DNA from: a virus | DNA: 24,613 nucleotides | Direction: 5' to 3' (one strand) | IMG/VR virus record: IMGVR_UViG_3300042557_000821 | Coordinates: 1-24,613 of that record | Part shown: positions 1 through 7,175 of the stretch, piece after piece | How positions within the stretch are numbered: position 1 is the first letter of the stretch | How the letters are laid out: each line of letters starts with the position of its first letter | The notes under the pieces: generated by a model | Told to the model about the DNA's origin: nothing | The model's input: only the letters and a program-made list of their open reading frames with translations | Database searches by the model: none | Position numbers and translations under genes: made by a program

Positions 1-526
1 TAAATACGTCAAAGTCTTTTACTCTTTTAAATACCTGACATCCTTCACTCCAATTTTCAACCCATTGTGAATCTTGACCTGCTTTGTGGATGTTAATACC
101 AAAAATACCTGTGTCAGTTTTTGTTTCTTCAAAAATAAGATCTTTGTTTGCGTCTCTCCAAACAGTTACATTTCCTAATCTCTGACAAAGTGCTTCGTAT
201 TTTCCTTGGTGTAAATCAATTTTCCACACACCTCTATATTGTCCTGGTACTAACCTTGCAACACCATTTTTATTATGGAATTGTTGAACACCTTTTTTAC
301 CTGGGTCACACGTTGCCACCCAACAATAGTATTGCCAAACACCTTTTTCATCTTTAAATGATAATGTAAGGTGATCGTCAAATACGTTTGTTACTTTTTT
401 TGCAACTGAAGGTGCGTTGTTTCTTACTCCTACGATATTCACATCGTAACTTTTGTTTGATGTATCTTCAAACCAAACATAACCTTTGGCTTTTACGGCA
501 GCCTCAACCTGTTCTCTTGTGTACAT
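1..526 (-). CDS. L,D-transpeptidase-like (YkuD-type) protein, C-terminus beyond window edge
   Basis: An open frame of 175 codons starts at the ATG at 526 and has no stop before the left edge, so the C-terminal end is missing. Near the visible end it reads GIFGINIHKAG, then after 12 residues WSEGCQVFKR. This gives H147 followed by S160-x-G162-C163, the spacing and order of the catalytic His and Cys of YkuD-type L,D-transpeptidases (H...S-H-G-C), with Glu in place of the second His. Enzymes of that fold cross-link or cut peptidoglycan stem peptides through the Cys. No signal peptide is visible at the N-terminus, so it may act from inside the cell, in the virion, or through the lysis pathway. 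It is divergent from the kinase-endolysin cassette with a 67-bp gap between the start codons. The family call rests on this motif only. Confidence 0.6.
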   Translation of the reverse strand, partial: MYTREQVEAAVKAKGYVWFEDTSNKSYDVNIVGVRNNAPSVAKKVTNVFDDHLTLSFKDEKGVWQYYCWVATCDPGKKGVQQFHNKNGVARLVPGQYRGVWKIDLHQGKYEALCQRLGNVTVWRDANKDLIFEETKTDTGIFGINIHKAGQDSQWVENWSEGCQVFKRVKDFDVF

Positions 527-593
527 AATTTATAATTTTTATTATAAATATATCTTGATTTGAAAAGTAAAGAGTTGGGACATATTTATTAGT

Positions 594-2192
594 ATGATAC
601 ATTCACGTAAACTAATATTATTTTCATCAATATCTTTGATGTTCATATTCCTATTAACTAAAACATTAATTTTATTAAATTTAGTTAGTCCTAGCGACAT
701 CACAAGGGTTATTGAAATGTTTTGTTTTTTAACATTTTCACCATTATTTTATTTTTTAATGAAAAAACAAAATGTGGACTTGAAAAGTGGTTTATTAAAA
801 CAAATTAAAGATAGTGAAGAATTTATTGATTCCGCAACAATTGTTTCTGTTGCCGATAAGTATGGTAAAATCACATACGTTAATAAAAAATTTGAAGAAG
901 TTTCTGGGTGGTCTTTAGATGAGGTTAAAGGTATGGATCATAGTGTTGTTAACTCTGGCTTGCAACCTGATGGGTATTGGGGAAAGATGTATGAGACTGT
1001 AATGAAAGGTGAGATATGGAATGATGTTGTTACAAATAAAGGAAAGTCGGGTGAACTATATTATGTTGATACATACATCAAAGCAAAATTTGATAAGAAG
1101 GGTAAGTTAGATGGGTTTTCATCCATCAGACAAGATGTTACAGAACTTAAAAGAAAAGAAATGGAAATCCGTAATAGAATGAACGCAATAAATAAATCTA
1201 ATGCTGTTATTGAGTTTGATTTAGAAGGAAACATCATTTTTGCTAATGAATTGTTTTTAAATACTATGGGTTATTCTTCGCCGGATGAAGTAATTGGGAA
1301 ACACCACAGAATTTTTATTGATGAAGATCACTTAAAAAGTGAGGAATATTCTATTTTTTGGAAAAAACTAAATGATGGTATATTATTTACTGGTGAAATT
1401 ACTAGAGTCAAAAAAGACGGGTCTTTAGTTTATTTACAAGCAACTTACAACCCAATTATTGGTGTGGATGGTAAGATTTATCGTGTTATGAAAATAGCAA
1501 CAGACGTAACCAATTCTTATGAACAAAAGAAAGAGATAGAAAAGAAAAATACCTATTTAGAACACGCTGCTAAAATATTAAGACACGATATGCACTCTGG
1601 TATTAACACATATATGCCAAGAGGGTTAAGTTCTTTAGAAAGAAGGTTAAGTTCTGAAGATATTACATCGTTAAAGATTGAAGCTCCAATTAGAATGATT
1701 AAAGAAGGATTAAAACATTCTCAAAAAGTATATAAAGGAGTTTATGAATTTACCAATCTAGTTAAAAAAGATGTTGTTTTAAATAAAACTGAATGTAATT
1801 TAAAATCAATTTTATCTGATTACCTATCATCAACAGCATATTTAAGTCAAGTAATTATTGAAGACTTACCTACAATAGAAGTAAACGAAGCGTTATTTTG
1901 TACCGCAGTTGATAATTTAATTAGAAACGGTTTAAAATATAACGATTCAGATACCAAATTTGTTAAAATTTATTCCGATGAGAATAATATTTACATACAA
2001 GATAACGGTAGAGGAATCACACAAGAAGATTTTGATCACTTATCTAAACCATACACAAGAAAAGAAGGGCAAAAAGAATCTGGTACTGGTTTAGGTTTAA
2101 ATATTTGCGTTGCTATTTTAGAAGAGCACGGGTTTAATATTACTTGTGAGAAAAATGAAATAGGAACAAAAATGAAAATAAAAATAAAATAA
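594..2192 (+). CDS. Membrane-anchored two-PAS sensor histidine kinase
   Basis: 532 residues, complete. Two hydrophobic segments (about 6-30 and 39-57) are joined by only about ten residues, so there is no real extracytoplasmic sensor. Two PAS/PAC units follow (about 75-186 and 196-308), each ending in the usual D-V-T motif. A helical stretch carries the phospho-acceptor H331 in LRHDMHSGINTY, an unusual H-box compared with the common SHDLRTPL type. The ATPase domain is intact: N-box DNLIRNGLKYN (440-450), G1 DNGRGI (470-475), G2 GTGLGLNIC (497-505). The protein should autophosphorylate H331 in response to a cytoplasmic or membrane signal read by the PAS domains (redox, small ligand or energy state, not determinable here). 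The response regulator starts 17 nt downstream and is the obvious partner. A full sensor kinase is rare in a phage. Function of the domains is secure; the signal is unknown. Confidence 0.96.
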   Translation: MIHSRKLILFSSISLMFIFLLTKTLILLNLVSPSDITRVIEMFCFLTFSPLFYFLMKKQNVDLKSGLLKQIKDSEEFIDSATIVSVADKYGKITYVNKKFEEVSGWSLDEVKGMDHSVVNSGLQPDGYWGKMYETVMKGEIWNDVVTNKGKSGELYYVDTYIKAKFDKKGKLDGFSSIRQDVTELKRKEMEIRNRMNAINKSNAVIEFDLEGNIIFANELFLNTMGYSSPDEVIGKHHRIFIDEDHLKSEEYSIFWKKLNDGILFTGEITRVKKDGSLVYLQATYNPIIGVDGKIYRVMKIATDVTNSYEQKKEIEKKNTYLEHAAKILRHDMHSGINTYMPRGLSSLERRLSSEDITSLKIEAPIRMIKEGLKHSQKVYKGVYEFTNLVKKDVVLNKTECNLKSILSDYLSSTAYLSQVIIEDLPTIEVNEALFCTAVDNLIRNGLKYNDSDTKFVKIYSDENNIYIQDNGRGITQEDFDHLSKPYTRKEGQKESGTGLGLNICVAILEEHGFNITCEKNEIGTKMKIKIK

Positions 2193-2209
2193 AAAACAAA
2201 AAAAGAAAA

Positions 2210-2647
2210 ATGATTGATTCAATTTTATTGGTGGATGATGAGGATTTATTCCATTTGGTGTTTGAGGATGCTTGTTCGTTATTAGACATAAGTTTGTCTT
2301 TAAATGCGTTAAATAGTTCTGACGAGGCAGCAAAACTATTTCAAAAATGGTTCCAGGATGGTGACAATAATGATAAACCTGAATGTGTGTTTGTTGACTT
2401 AAACATAATTGGTAGTTCTTTTGATGGTATAGAGTTAATTAGAAAAGTTAATTTTGAATATGGTAATCACGTAGTTATTGGTATCATATCATCATCAAAC
2501 GAACCGGAAGAACAAGCAAAAGCGCTCCAGGCTGGTGCTCAATTCTGGATTATTAAATCAGATGATATTGAACCTCGTTTAGAAGAGTTCAGAAAAGATT
2601 ATGATGGGTATAAAAATAGAACAGCACCATTTAAAGTATATAAATGA
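2210..2647 (+). CDS. Single-domain response regulator (receiver only)
   Basis: 145 residues. The receiver fold is complete: acidic pair D9-D10 in ILLVDDED, phospho-acceptor D63 in VFVDLN, conserved hydroxyl residues at SSS (94-96) and K116 in WIIKSDD. The remaining 25-30 residues are too short for a DNA-binding or enzymatic output domain, so the phosphorylated form probably acts by binding another protein, as CheY or Spo0F do. It lies between the kinase and a coiled-coil membrane protein, and its stop overlaps the next start as ATGA (2644-2647). That coupling makes the next gene product the first candidate target. Phosphotransfer from the upstream kinase is inferred from adjacency. Confidence 0.95.
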   Translation: MIDSILLVDDEDLFHLVFEDACSLLDISLSLNALNSSDEAAKLFQKWFQDGDNNDKPECVFVDLNIIGSSFDGIELIRKVNFEYGNHVVIGIISSSNEPEEQAKALQAGAQFWIIKSDDIEPRLEEFRKDYDGYKNRTAPFKVYK

Positions 2648-3318
2648 TAAGGTTAGATAAAAATAGTGAAACAGATTTAATTAAACTCTTTGAGTCCAAG
2701 AACGTTGGGCTTGAGGGGAATGTTATTAAATTAATTGAGTCTGATAACGACGAATTTAAAACCTATCTAACTAAATGTACTGATAAAGATAAAGATTCCA
2801 GACGTAAACGATTAGAGATAACAAAAAAAATACAATTACAAAACAATGAATTATCTGATCTAAACGAACAGAATCAAAAGATGATGGAGGATCTTCAGTC
2901 CACACTAAAAGAAGCTGAAGAACAAAAAGTAAAAATTGAGGCTCAGAATGGTGAGTTAGTCGCTTGGAGAGAAGAGAACGAAAAGATACAACAGGAATTA
3001 CAAAAGGAGATGATTAAATCTGAAAGTGCAAGAATACGTGCCGAAGAAGCAAAGACAAACGCAATCAACGATCTTGACATCCTCCAAAAGAAAAACCAAA
3101 CGGAATTAATATCAACAATTGTAAGGGTTGCCCTTTATATTATTGTTGGTGTTGGTATTGTTACTACCGGAGTATATGTATTCACTATTGTTATGGGTAA
3201 AGACACACAAGTTATTAGTGCCGCTTGGTCAAACATATTTGGTATACTTCTAACAAACGCATTCTCAATTGTGGGAACCATTATGGGTATTAAATACGCA
3301 ACAGAAAATAAACAATAA
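2644..3318 (+). CDS. Coiled-coil protein with two C-terminal membrane helices; possible holin or signal effector
   Basis: 224 residues. A charged N-terminal region (1-50) is followed by a long Glu/Lys/Gln-rich coiled coil (about 55-155), then two hydrophobic helices (about 157-183 and 190-216) and a short polar tail. It begins inside the stop of the response regulator (ATGA), and the endolysin starts 10 nt after its stop. Phage holins often sit directly before the endolysin and have two or three membrane helices. Here the large cytoplasmic coiled coil would be an added regulatory handle. I recognise no named family. Alternatives are a signalling adaptor, a spanin-like or anti-holin component, or a protein that anchors the receiver at the membrane. 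The topology is visible; the holin role is inference. Confidence 0.85.
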   Translation: MIRLDKNSETDLIKLFESKNVGLEGNVIKLIESDNDEFKTYLTKCTDKDKDSRRKRLEITKKIQLQNNELSDLNEQNQKMMEDLQSTLKEAEEQKVKIEAQNGELVAWREENEKIQQELQKEMIKSESARIRAEEAKTNAINDLDILQKKNQTELISTIVRVALYIIVGVGIVTTGVYVFTIVMGKDTQVISAAWSNIFGILLTNAFSIVGTIMGIKYATENKQ

Positions 3319-3328
3319 AATAAAAACT

Positions 3329-4153
3329 ATGTTATTAAAAGTAGGATCGAAAGGAGACGATGTAAAAAAACTTCAAGAAAAATTAGGATTAACGGCTGAT
3401 GGTTCTTTTGGACCTAAAACTGAAACGGTGGTAAAAGAATGGCAAACTAAAAACGGATTAACCGCTGATGGTATTGTTGGTGATGGTACTTGGGCTAAAA
3501 TGTTCGGAACAACTCAAGTAGTTAAAGAAGATGTTGTGATTACACCAGTTGTAGGACTAAACGTTGAGAAACTAAAAGGTCACATTCCTGATGTTGTTAT
3601 TGCACAGATAGCGGAAACCGCAAAGAAATTTAACATTACAACAAATCTTAGACTTGCTCACTTTTTATCACAATGTGGACATGAGTCAGGAGGATTTAAA
3701 GCGGTATCAGAAAATTTAAACTATTCGGCTGACGGATTAAAAAGAACGTTTGGTAAATACTTTCCTGGTAACTTGGCAGAATCATATGCTAAACAACCAG
3801 AAAAGATTGCATCAAGAGTTTATGCTAACCGTATGAGTAACGGAGATGAAGCGTCAAAAGAGGGTTATAAATTTAGAGGGAGAGGTTATATTCAGTTGAC
3901 AGGCAAAGGAAACTACACAAGTTTTACTAAATTTATTGGTGAAGATTGTGTTGCAAATCCTGATCTTGTTGCTACTAAATACCCATTGGCATCTGCCGCA
4001 TTTTTCTTTGATTCAAATAAACTTTGGTCAATATGTGATAAAGGTGCTGATGATGCTGCGGTAACTGCGGTAACAAAACGAGTAAATGGGGGAACCATAG
4101 GACTTGCTGATAGAATCAAACACTTTAAAGAGTATTATAATTTGTTAAAATAA
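3329..4153 (+). CDS. Endolysin: peptidoglycan-binding domain plus GH19 chitinase-like muramidase
   Basis: 274 residues from the ATG at 3329, which is preceded by an A-rich leader. The same frame is open from a GTG at 3269, but that would overlap the previous gene by 50 nt. Residues 2-60 form a PG_binding_1 domain (two repeats of the LTADG-x-FGPKT / LTADGIVGDGTW type). Residues 80-274 are a GH19 lysozyme/chitinase-like domain with the catalytic Glu E119 in HFLSQCGHESGGF and the signature GRGYIQLTGKGNY (184-196). It should cut the glycan strand of peptidoglycan at lysis. No signal sequence is seen, so export would need a holin, and the two-helix protein just upstream is the candidate. Transcription ends at the hairpin that follows immediately. 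Confidence 0.94.
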   Translation: MLLKVGSKGDDVKKLQEKLGLTADGSFGPKTETVVKEWQTKNGLTADGIVGDGTWAKMFGTTQVVKEDVVITPVVGLNVEKLKGHIPDVVIAQIAETAKKFNITTNLRLAHFLSQCGHESGGFKAVSENLNYSADGLKRTFGKYFPGNLAESYAKQPEKIASRVYANRMSNGDEASKEGYKFRGRGYIQLTGKGNYTSFTKFIGEDCVANPDLVATKYPLASAAFFFDSNKLWSICDKGADDAAVTAVTKRVNGGTIGLADRIKHFKEYYNLLK

Positions 4154-4158
4154 AAAGA

Positions 4159-4186
4159 AAACCCACTTAATCGGTGGGTTTTTTTT
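4159..4186. terminator. Bidirectional Rho-independent terminator between convergent genes
   Basis: An 8-bp stem AAACCCAC (4159-4166) / GTGGGTTT (4174-4181) with a 7-nt loop is followed by eight T on the plus strand. On the minus strand the 3' arm runs into TTTCTTTTTA. It starts 5 nt after the endolysin stop, and its T-run reaches the stop of the convergent minus gene at 4185, so it can serve both transcripts. Confidence 0.9.
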
Positions 4187-4421
4187 ATGATATAATTTTT
4201 ATTTCACTATCCGTTTCAATAACTACTCTGGCACCACAACTTAATAATGGTTTCTTATCTCCACTACCACAATACTTTATCTTACTCGGTCCAAGTATTT
4301 CTACTTCATTACAGTAAGTATTTGTTTTACCTTCCTTAATTGTAATAACTGGAAGATCTGTGTCCTTTGTTTTATTGGACCTAACGTGGTGTTGGTTAAC
4401 GTGTATTCGTTTTTTTGACAT
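4185..4421 (-). CDS. Small conserved phage protein, unknown function
   Basis: 78 residues. Recognisable landmarks are RIHVNQH near the start, a GPSKIKYC segment, and SCGARVVIETDSEI near the C-terminus. I recall this combination from short uncharacterised proteins in T4-like and cyanophage-type genomes, with the C-terminal third most conserved. The size and the alternating hydrophobic pattern at the end suggest a small beta-rich domain. It is the last gene of the minus-strand run and follows the 210-residue protein by 2 nt. A function cannot be assigned. Confidence 0.85.
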   Translation of the reverse strand: MSKKRIHVNQHHVRSNKTKDTDLPVITIKEGKTNTYCNEVEILGPSKIKYCGSGDKKPLLSCGARVVIETDSEIKIIS

Positions 4422-4423
4422 AA

Positions 4424-5056
4424 CTATTCATTATCATAAAACATTCTGTCAGAATCTTCTGTATGCCATTTCTCGTAATCTTCTACATTATAGTTTTCAT
4501 TACAAACCAGATAGTCAGGTTTATCTGGAAAAGGTTTGGTAACAAATGAAGGTTCAGACCATTTAATCCTATTGTTTGGTTGAAGGGCAATCTGTCCATT
4601 GTCAAGAAGTATAATATGATGAGACTTATGTTCATCAGGAGTTTCTGATAATGTAAGATCAGTGTTCATATCATTACTACCCCAGTTAATAGTAGCATAA
4701 TAACTTCCTTTATACCACTTTTTATCTTTAGCATAAAATTCTACGGGAGCGTCTTTTAAATAATTGAGTTGTAACAATGTAAAGTTATACGAGAAACAAT
4801 TCCATATCTGTAAGTAATGAAATGGTAAATCTAAATCTGGTAGTTGAGGTTTGGTCATTAGGGCATGTGAGGGGAGTTTATCTCTAAGCACTCCATTCTC
4901 TAATAGTACTTGGAATAATGCTGCCTGTCCCGGCATACATCTAACAGAAATTATAACCCCTGGTGTAAATTCTCCTAAACCTTTAGTTTTTTGATATAAA
5001 TACTCATCCCTAACAAAGACCTTCAAAGGAAAAAAATTGTGTTCTATATATGCCAT
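4424..5056 (-). CDS. Conserved phage hypothetical protein (VRCMPGQA / LPSHALM / LQPNNRI type)
   Basis: 210 residues, no membrane segment. Landmarks are VISVRCMPGQAALFQVLLENG (about 35-55, with one or two residues differing between relatives as I remember them), DKLPSHALM, an aromatic stretch IWNCFSYNF, a TINWG segment, EHKSHHIILLDNGQIALQPNNRI, and an acidic C-terminus. This set recurs in uncharacterised proteins of large myoviruses, often next to the short protein that follows here. The conserved Trp, His and Asp residues suggest a folded globular protein. It starts 5 nt after the 27-codon gene upstream and has probable translational linkage on both sides. Confidence 0.88.
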   Translation of the reverse strand: MAYIEHNFFPLKVFVRDEYLYQKTKGLGEFTPGVIISVRCMPGQAALFQVLLENGVLRDKLPSHALMTKPQLPDLDLPFHYLQIWNCFSYNFTLLQLNYLKDAPVEFYAKDKKWYKGSYYATINWGSNDMNTDLTLSETPDEHKSHHIILLDNGQIALQPNNRIKWSEPSFVTKPFPDKPDYLVCNENYNVEDYEKWHTEDSDRMFYDNE

Positions 5057-5061
5057 AGTAT

Positions 5062-5145
5062 TTAATAAAATCCTTTACCGGTGTGGATCATCGCGTTTAT
5101 TCTTTGTTGTTCTAACCAACCTAAAAATTTGAATAGCTTTTTCAT
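5062..5145 (-). CDS. 27-residue small protein
   Basis: ATG at 5145, TAA at 5062-5064. The frame fills the gap between two genes almost exactly: 1 nt from the upstream stop and 5 nt to the downstream start. The peptide starts MKKLFKFLGWLEQQRINAM and ends IHTGKGFY. It is basic and could form an amphipathic helix. An A-rich sequence precedes the ATG. I judge it real because of the tight fit, the intact start context and a protein-like composition. Function unknown. Confidence 0.6.
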   Translation of the reverse strand: MKKLFKFLGWLEQQRINAMIHTGKGFY

Positions 5146-5146
5146 T

Positions 5147-5464
5147 TTATTCTACTGATTCGCACATATTAGTTATATCGTCTTCAACCTCATCAATCAT
5201 AGGTTGATTTTCCAATTCTTCAATTACGATGTTAATTGCTTCTGGATAATGATTTGCACTTCCTGGTTGGAAGTAAATACTGGTAAGACCCAACACTTCA
5301 TTATTTATGTAATGTCTAAATTTTCCTTTTGCTTTATTAACTTCCCAGTCCATTGATACATCATTCCAATCTTCTAAAACAAGTCGGTTTCCACCTTTTA
5401 TCTTGTAATGTAATCTAATCAAATTATTATGACTAAATTTTTCTATAAATTCTCTTAGTTTCAT
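5147..5464 (-). CDS. Conserved phage hypothetical protein
   Basis: 105 residues, acidic, no membrane helix. The order LREFIEKFSHNNLIRLHY, then EDWNDVSMDWEV, YINNEVLGL, YPEAINIVIEELENQP recalls small uncharacterised proteins of large phages. The leader holds the 13-nt element AATTAAAAAATAA ending 5 nt before the ATG, shared with three other genes in this window. The 27-codon gene follows after 1 nt. Confidence 0.87.
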   Translation of the reverse strand: MKLREFIEKFSHNNLIRLHYKIKGGNRLVLEDWNDVSMDWEVNKAKGKFRHYINNEVLGLTSIYFQPGSANHYPEAINIVIEELENQPMIDEVEDDITNMCESVE

Positions 5465-5486
5465 TTTATTTATTTTTTAATTTTAT

Positions 5487-5831
5487 TTAAATAATGAATG
5501 TTCCTTTTCGGTGTTTATCCTCAACCTCACTTGGATCATCATAATATATTGCCATATACTTTGCCAATTTATCAAATGATTCAAATACAAATGTTTGACA
5601 ACCAACACTAACAATAAACCCATTATGTACGTGTTTAATGGTTACATCATATTGAGCTAATTTATCATTCATGTCTACAACAGGCATTGGTCTGCAATCT
5701 TCTTCTCTATCATATGCTTCAAGTGCGGGTTCTTCAACCAGGATAGATTCTTCTAGGTTAATAATACTTTCAACTGCGTCGTGAAATACCCTTCCTAGAT
5801 CCTCTAATCGTTCTCTTTGTCTTCTGTTCAT
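5487..5831 (-). CDS. Conserved phage hypothetical protein (HNGFIVSVGCQTFVFES motif)
   Basis: 114 residues. The N-terminal half is charged and helical (RRQRERLEDLGRVFHDAVES), and the middle is acidic. The C-terminal half has a beta-hairpin-like segment HNGFIVSVGCQTFVFES with a lone Cys, then KLAKYMAIYYDDP. That C-terminal part resembles a domain I recall at the end of many unrelated small phage proteins. It carries the same AATTAAAAAATAA leader 5 nt before the ATG. It starts 1 nt after the previous stop. Confidence 0.85.
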   Translation of the reverse strand: MNRRQRERLEDLGRVFHDAVESIINLEESILVEEPALEAYDREEDCRPMPVVDMNDKLAQYDVTIKHVHNGFIVSVGCQTFVFESFDKLAKYMAIYYDDPSEVEDKHRKGTFII

Positions 5832-5832
5832 T

Positions 5833-6045
5833 TTATTTATTTTTTAATTGATTTATAACTTTATTCATATATCCCTCAAGAAGAAAAAGTTTTCTTCTAA
5901 TACCAATATTATCCATATCAGCCAATAACCTCAAATAGTCGTTTAGTTCATCAAGTTGTGTTTGTGGTTCAACTTCCTTTTGAATTTCAAGGTCAGGAAA
6001 TGTGTTTTTAAGTGCGTTTTTATGTCTATTTGATAGTTCTTCCAT
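5833..6045 (-). CDS. Small helical protein, unknown function
   Basis: 70 residues from the ATG at 6045. The frame also has an ATG at 6063 that overlaps the previous stop. I prefer 6045 because its context TATAATTATGGAA is identical to that of the gene immediately upstream. The product is predicted all-helical and mixed-charge, with a Leu-rich C-terminal half (LDELNDYLRLLADMD, KLFLLEGYMNKVINQL). No motif is recognised. Confidence 0.75.
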   Translation of the reverse strand: MEELSNRHKNALKNTFPDLEIQKEVEPQTQLDELNDYLRLLADMDNIGIRRKLFLLEGYMNKVINQLKNK

Positions 6046-6055
6046 AATTATATTT

Positions 6056-6286
6056 TTATTCATAAGGTATAATTGATACTTTATATTTCAAGTTAGTTTC
6101 GGTGGAAACTAAACCCCATACAACTGATAATTCTTCTGGTTTTGCTATAATGGGTGTAACAAAATACCCTTCTACTTTATTTAAAGATTCATCAACAGTT
6201 TTAACTAAATCAACTGGTATTTTCGTTTCAATTTCTATTTTTTCAAATGATTCGGGACTGTAAAAATCTCCTTTGTAATTTTCCAT
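6056..6286 (-). CDS. Small hypothetical protein
   Basis: 76 residues from the ATG at 6286; an in-frame ATG at 6316 would overlap the upstream gene by 28 nt. It begins MENYKGDFYSPESFEKIEIE and ends in a beta-rich half with VEGYFVTPIIAKPEELSVVWG. There are no cysteines, membrane helices or catalytic motifs. The context TATAATTATGGAA is shared with the next gene downstream. Unknown function. Confidence 0.78.
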   Translation of the reverse strand: MENYKGDFYSPESFEKIEIETKIPVDLVKTVDESLNKVEGYFVTPIIAKPEELSVVWGLVSTETNLKYKVSIIPYE

Positions 6287-6288
6287 AA

Positions 6289-6537
6289 TTATACTTTTTC
6301 GTAGGTTAATCCCCATTTTTCACTTATCTCAGTGAATTTATCGTTTATTGTTTCTTCTTTAATTCCATTTAAATATGAGAAATCATTCTCAAATTGTAAA
6401 CCGTGTTCTTGGTTTGCGTCCGTAATTTTTCGTTTAAGAACGGAAAGTTCGTTTGAAGTATAAAATTCTGTTCCGTGATCAATAATTTTCAGTTCCACAA
6501 GGGTCTTATCATCAAAGGTTTTTATTTGGTGTGTCAT
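6289..6537 (-). CDS. Small hypothetical protein (ends in KWGLTYEKV)
   Basis: 82 residues from the ATG at 6537, one base after the preceding stop. The frame is open further upstream only through TTG or an ATG inside the neighbouring gene. The N-terminal half is beta-like (MTHQIKTFDDKTLVELKIID); the C-terminal half is charged and helical and ends FTEISEKWGLTYEKV. A similar FSEKWGLKIEER ending motif appears inside the 189-residue protein at 10335-10904, suggesting a shared short helical module. Function unknown. Confidence 0.75.
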   Translation of the reverse strand: MTHQIKTFDDKTLVELKIIDHGTEFYTSNELSVLKRKITDANQEHGLQFENDFSYLNGIKEETINDKFTEISEKWGLTYEKV

Positions 6538-6538
6538 A

Positions 6539-6853
6539 TTACTGGGCAATATAAATTTTAGTCGGTCTTTCATTTTCAACAATACTTCCGTTGTCTGAAC
6601 TGTGCCATTCCATTACTCTACCGGTGTTTGGTTTCTCTTCACATTTAATCGCATAAAAGATCTGACATCCCGCAATTATAATTTCTTTACCATTTCCACC
6701 AACAACCGCATACCAGTTGGCACTATTCCTGTTGGTTTTAACTCCAAGGATTGCGTCCTCCACGATTTTAACATCACCCCAAACCGCTTGATAGGATAAT
6801 CCATCTGGTGCTGTAAAGTATTTTTCTGTTGTTATTAGGTATTTTCCTTCCAT
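6539..6853 (-). CDS. Small hypothetical protein
   Basis: 104 residues from the ATG at 6853, one base after the previous stop; upstream extension uses a TTG inside that gene. It begins MEGKYLITTEKYF and contains YQAVWGDVKIVEDA, NWYAVVGGNGKEIIIAGCQI and a polar C-terminus with EWHSSDNGS. The alternating hydrophobic pattern suggests a compact beta fold. No known family is recognised. Confidence 0.8.
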   Translation of the reverse strand: MEGKYLITTEKYFTAPDGLSYQAVWGDVKIVEDAILGVKTNRNSANWYAVVGGNGKEIIIAGCQIFYAIKCEEKPNTGRVMEWHSSDNGSIVENERPTKIYIAQ

Positions 6854-6854
6854 A

Positions 6855-7058
6855 CTACTTCTTTTTGAATTGTTCAAATAATTGTTGGGTAGTTATAACT
6901 CTGTTAGGGTATTTATTATCTTGTACTCTACACCAATTAGCAAATTCTAACACTTCTTCCTCACTGTACACTTTTTTAGATTTTCTTTTAGTTTCAATTT
7001 TATCTCTTATGGACTTCATTCTGTCCTGACATTTTTTCACTAATTCTGCTGTTTTCAT
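6855..7058 (-). CDS. Small basic protein with YSEEEV / FEQFKKK tail module
   Basis: 67 residues, basic and helical. The C-terminal half VYSEEEVLEFANWCR...LFEQFKKK is the same module that ends the 259-residue protein at 12119-12898 (MYSEEELKNAIEI...SFEQFKKK). The module is thus found alone here and fused there. It may be a small binding domain that recombines between phage proteins. Role unknown. Confidence 0.83.
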   Translation of the reverse strand: MKTAELVKKCQDRMKSIRDKIETKRKSKKVYSEEEVLEFANWCRVQDNKYPNRVITTQQLFEQFKKK

Positions 7059-7069
7059 ATTCTATTTTT

Positions 7070-7174
7070 TTATTTCTTTTTAAGTATTTTATGGACGAAA
7101 AAATGTATTAAATAAACTGTATTAAAAATTAATATTCCTTGACATATACAAGTTACAATTTTTTCACATATCAT
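7070..7174 (-). CDS. 34-residue putative membrane peptide
   Basis: ATG at 7174, TAA at 7070-7072. It fills a gap that otherwise looks empty: it starts 1 nt after the upstream stop and ends 11 nt before the next start. The peptide starts MICEKIVTCICQGILIFNTV, continues as a hydrophobic stretch and ends in HKILKKK. This is one membrane helix with a positively charged tail, the usual design of small phage membrane peptides. No homologue is recognised. It could be a chance frame, but the fit and composition favour a real gene. Confidence 0.5.
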   Translation of the reverse strand: MICEKIVTCICQGILIFNTVYLIHFFVHKILKKK

Positions 7175-7175
7175 G

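Noticed and set aside
554-569. TTGATTTGAAAAGTA shared with 8561-8575 as a promoter element
   Set aside because: Only 15 bp in AT-rich DNA and at different distances to the respective -7-like boxes; no consistent spacing found.
2118-2333. Minus-strand open frame across the kinase/regulator junction
   Set aside because: It lies opposite the kinase and receiver catalytic regions; composition (runs of Phe and Asn/Pro) is that of an antisense shadow.
3269-3328. Upstream extension of the endolysin to a GTG at 3269
   Set aside because: It would overlap the previous gene by 50 nt, and the ATG at 3329 has an A-rich leader and begins exactly at the peptidoglycan-binding domain.
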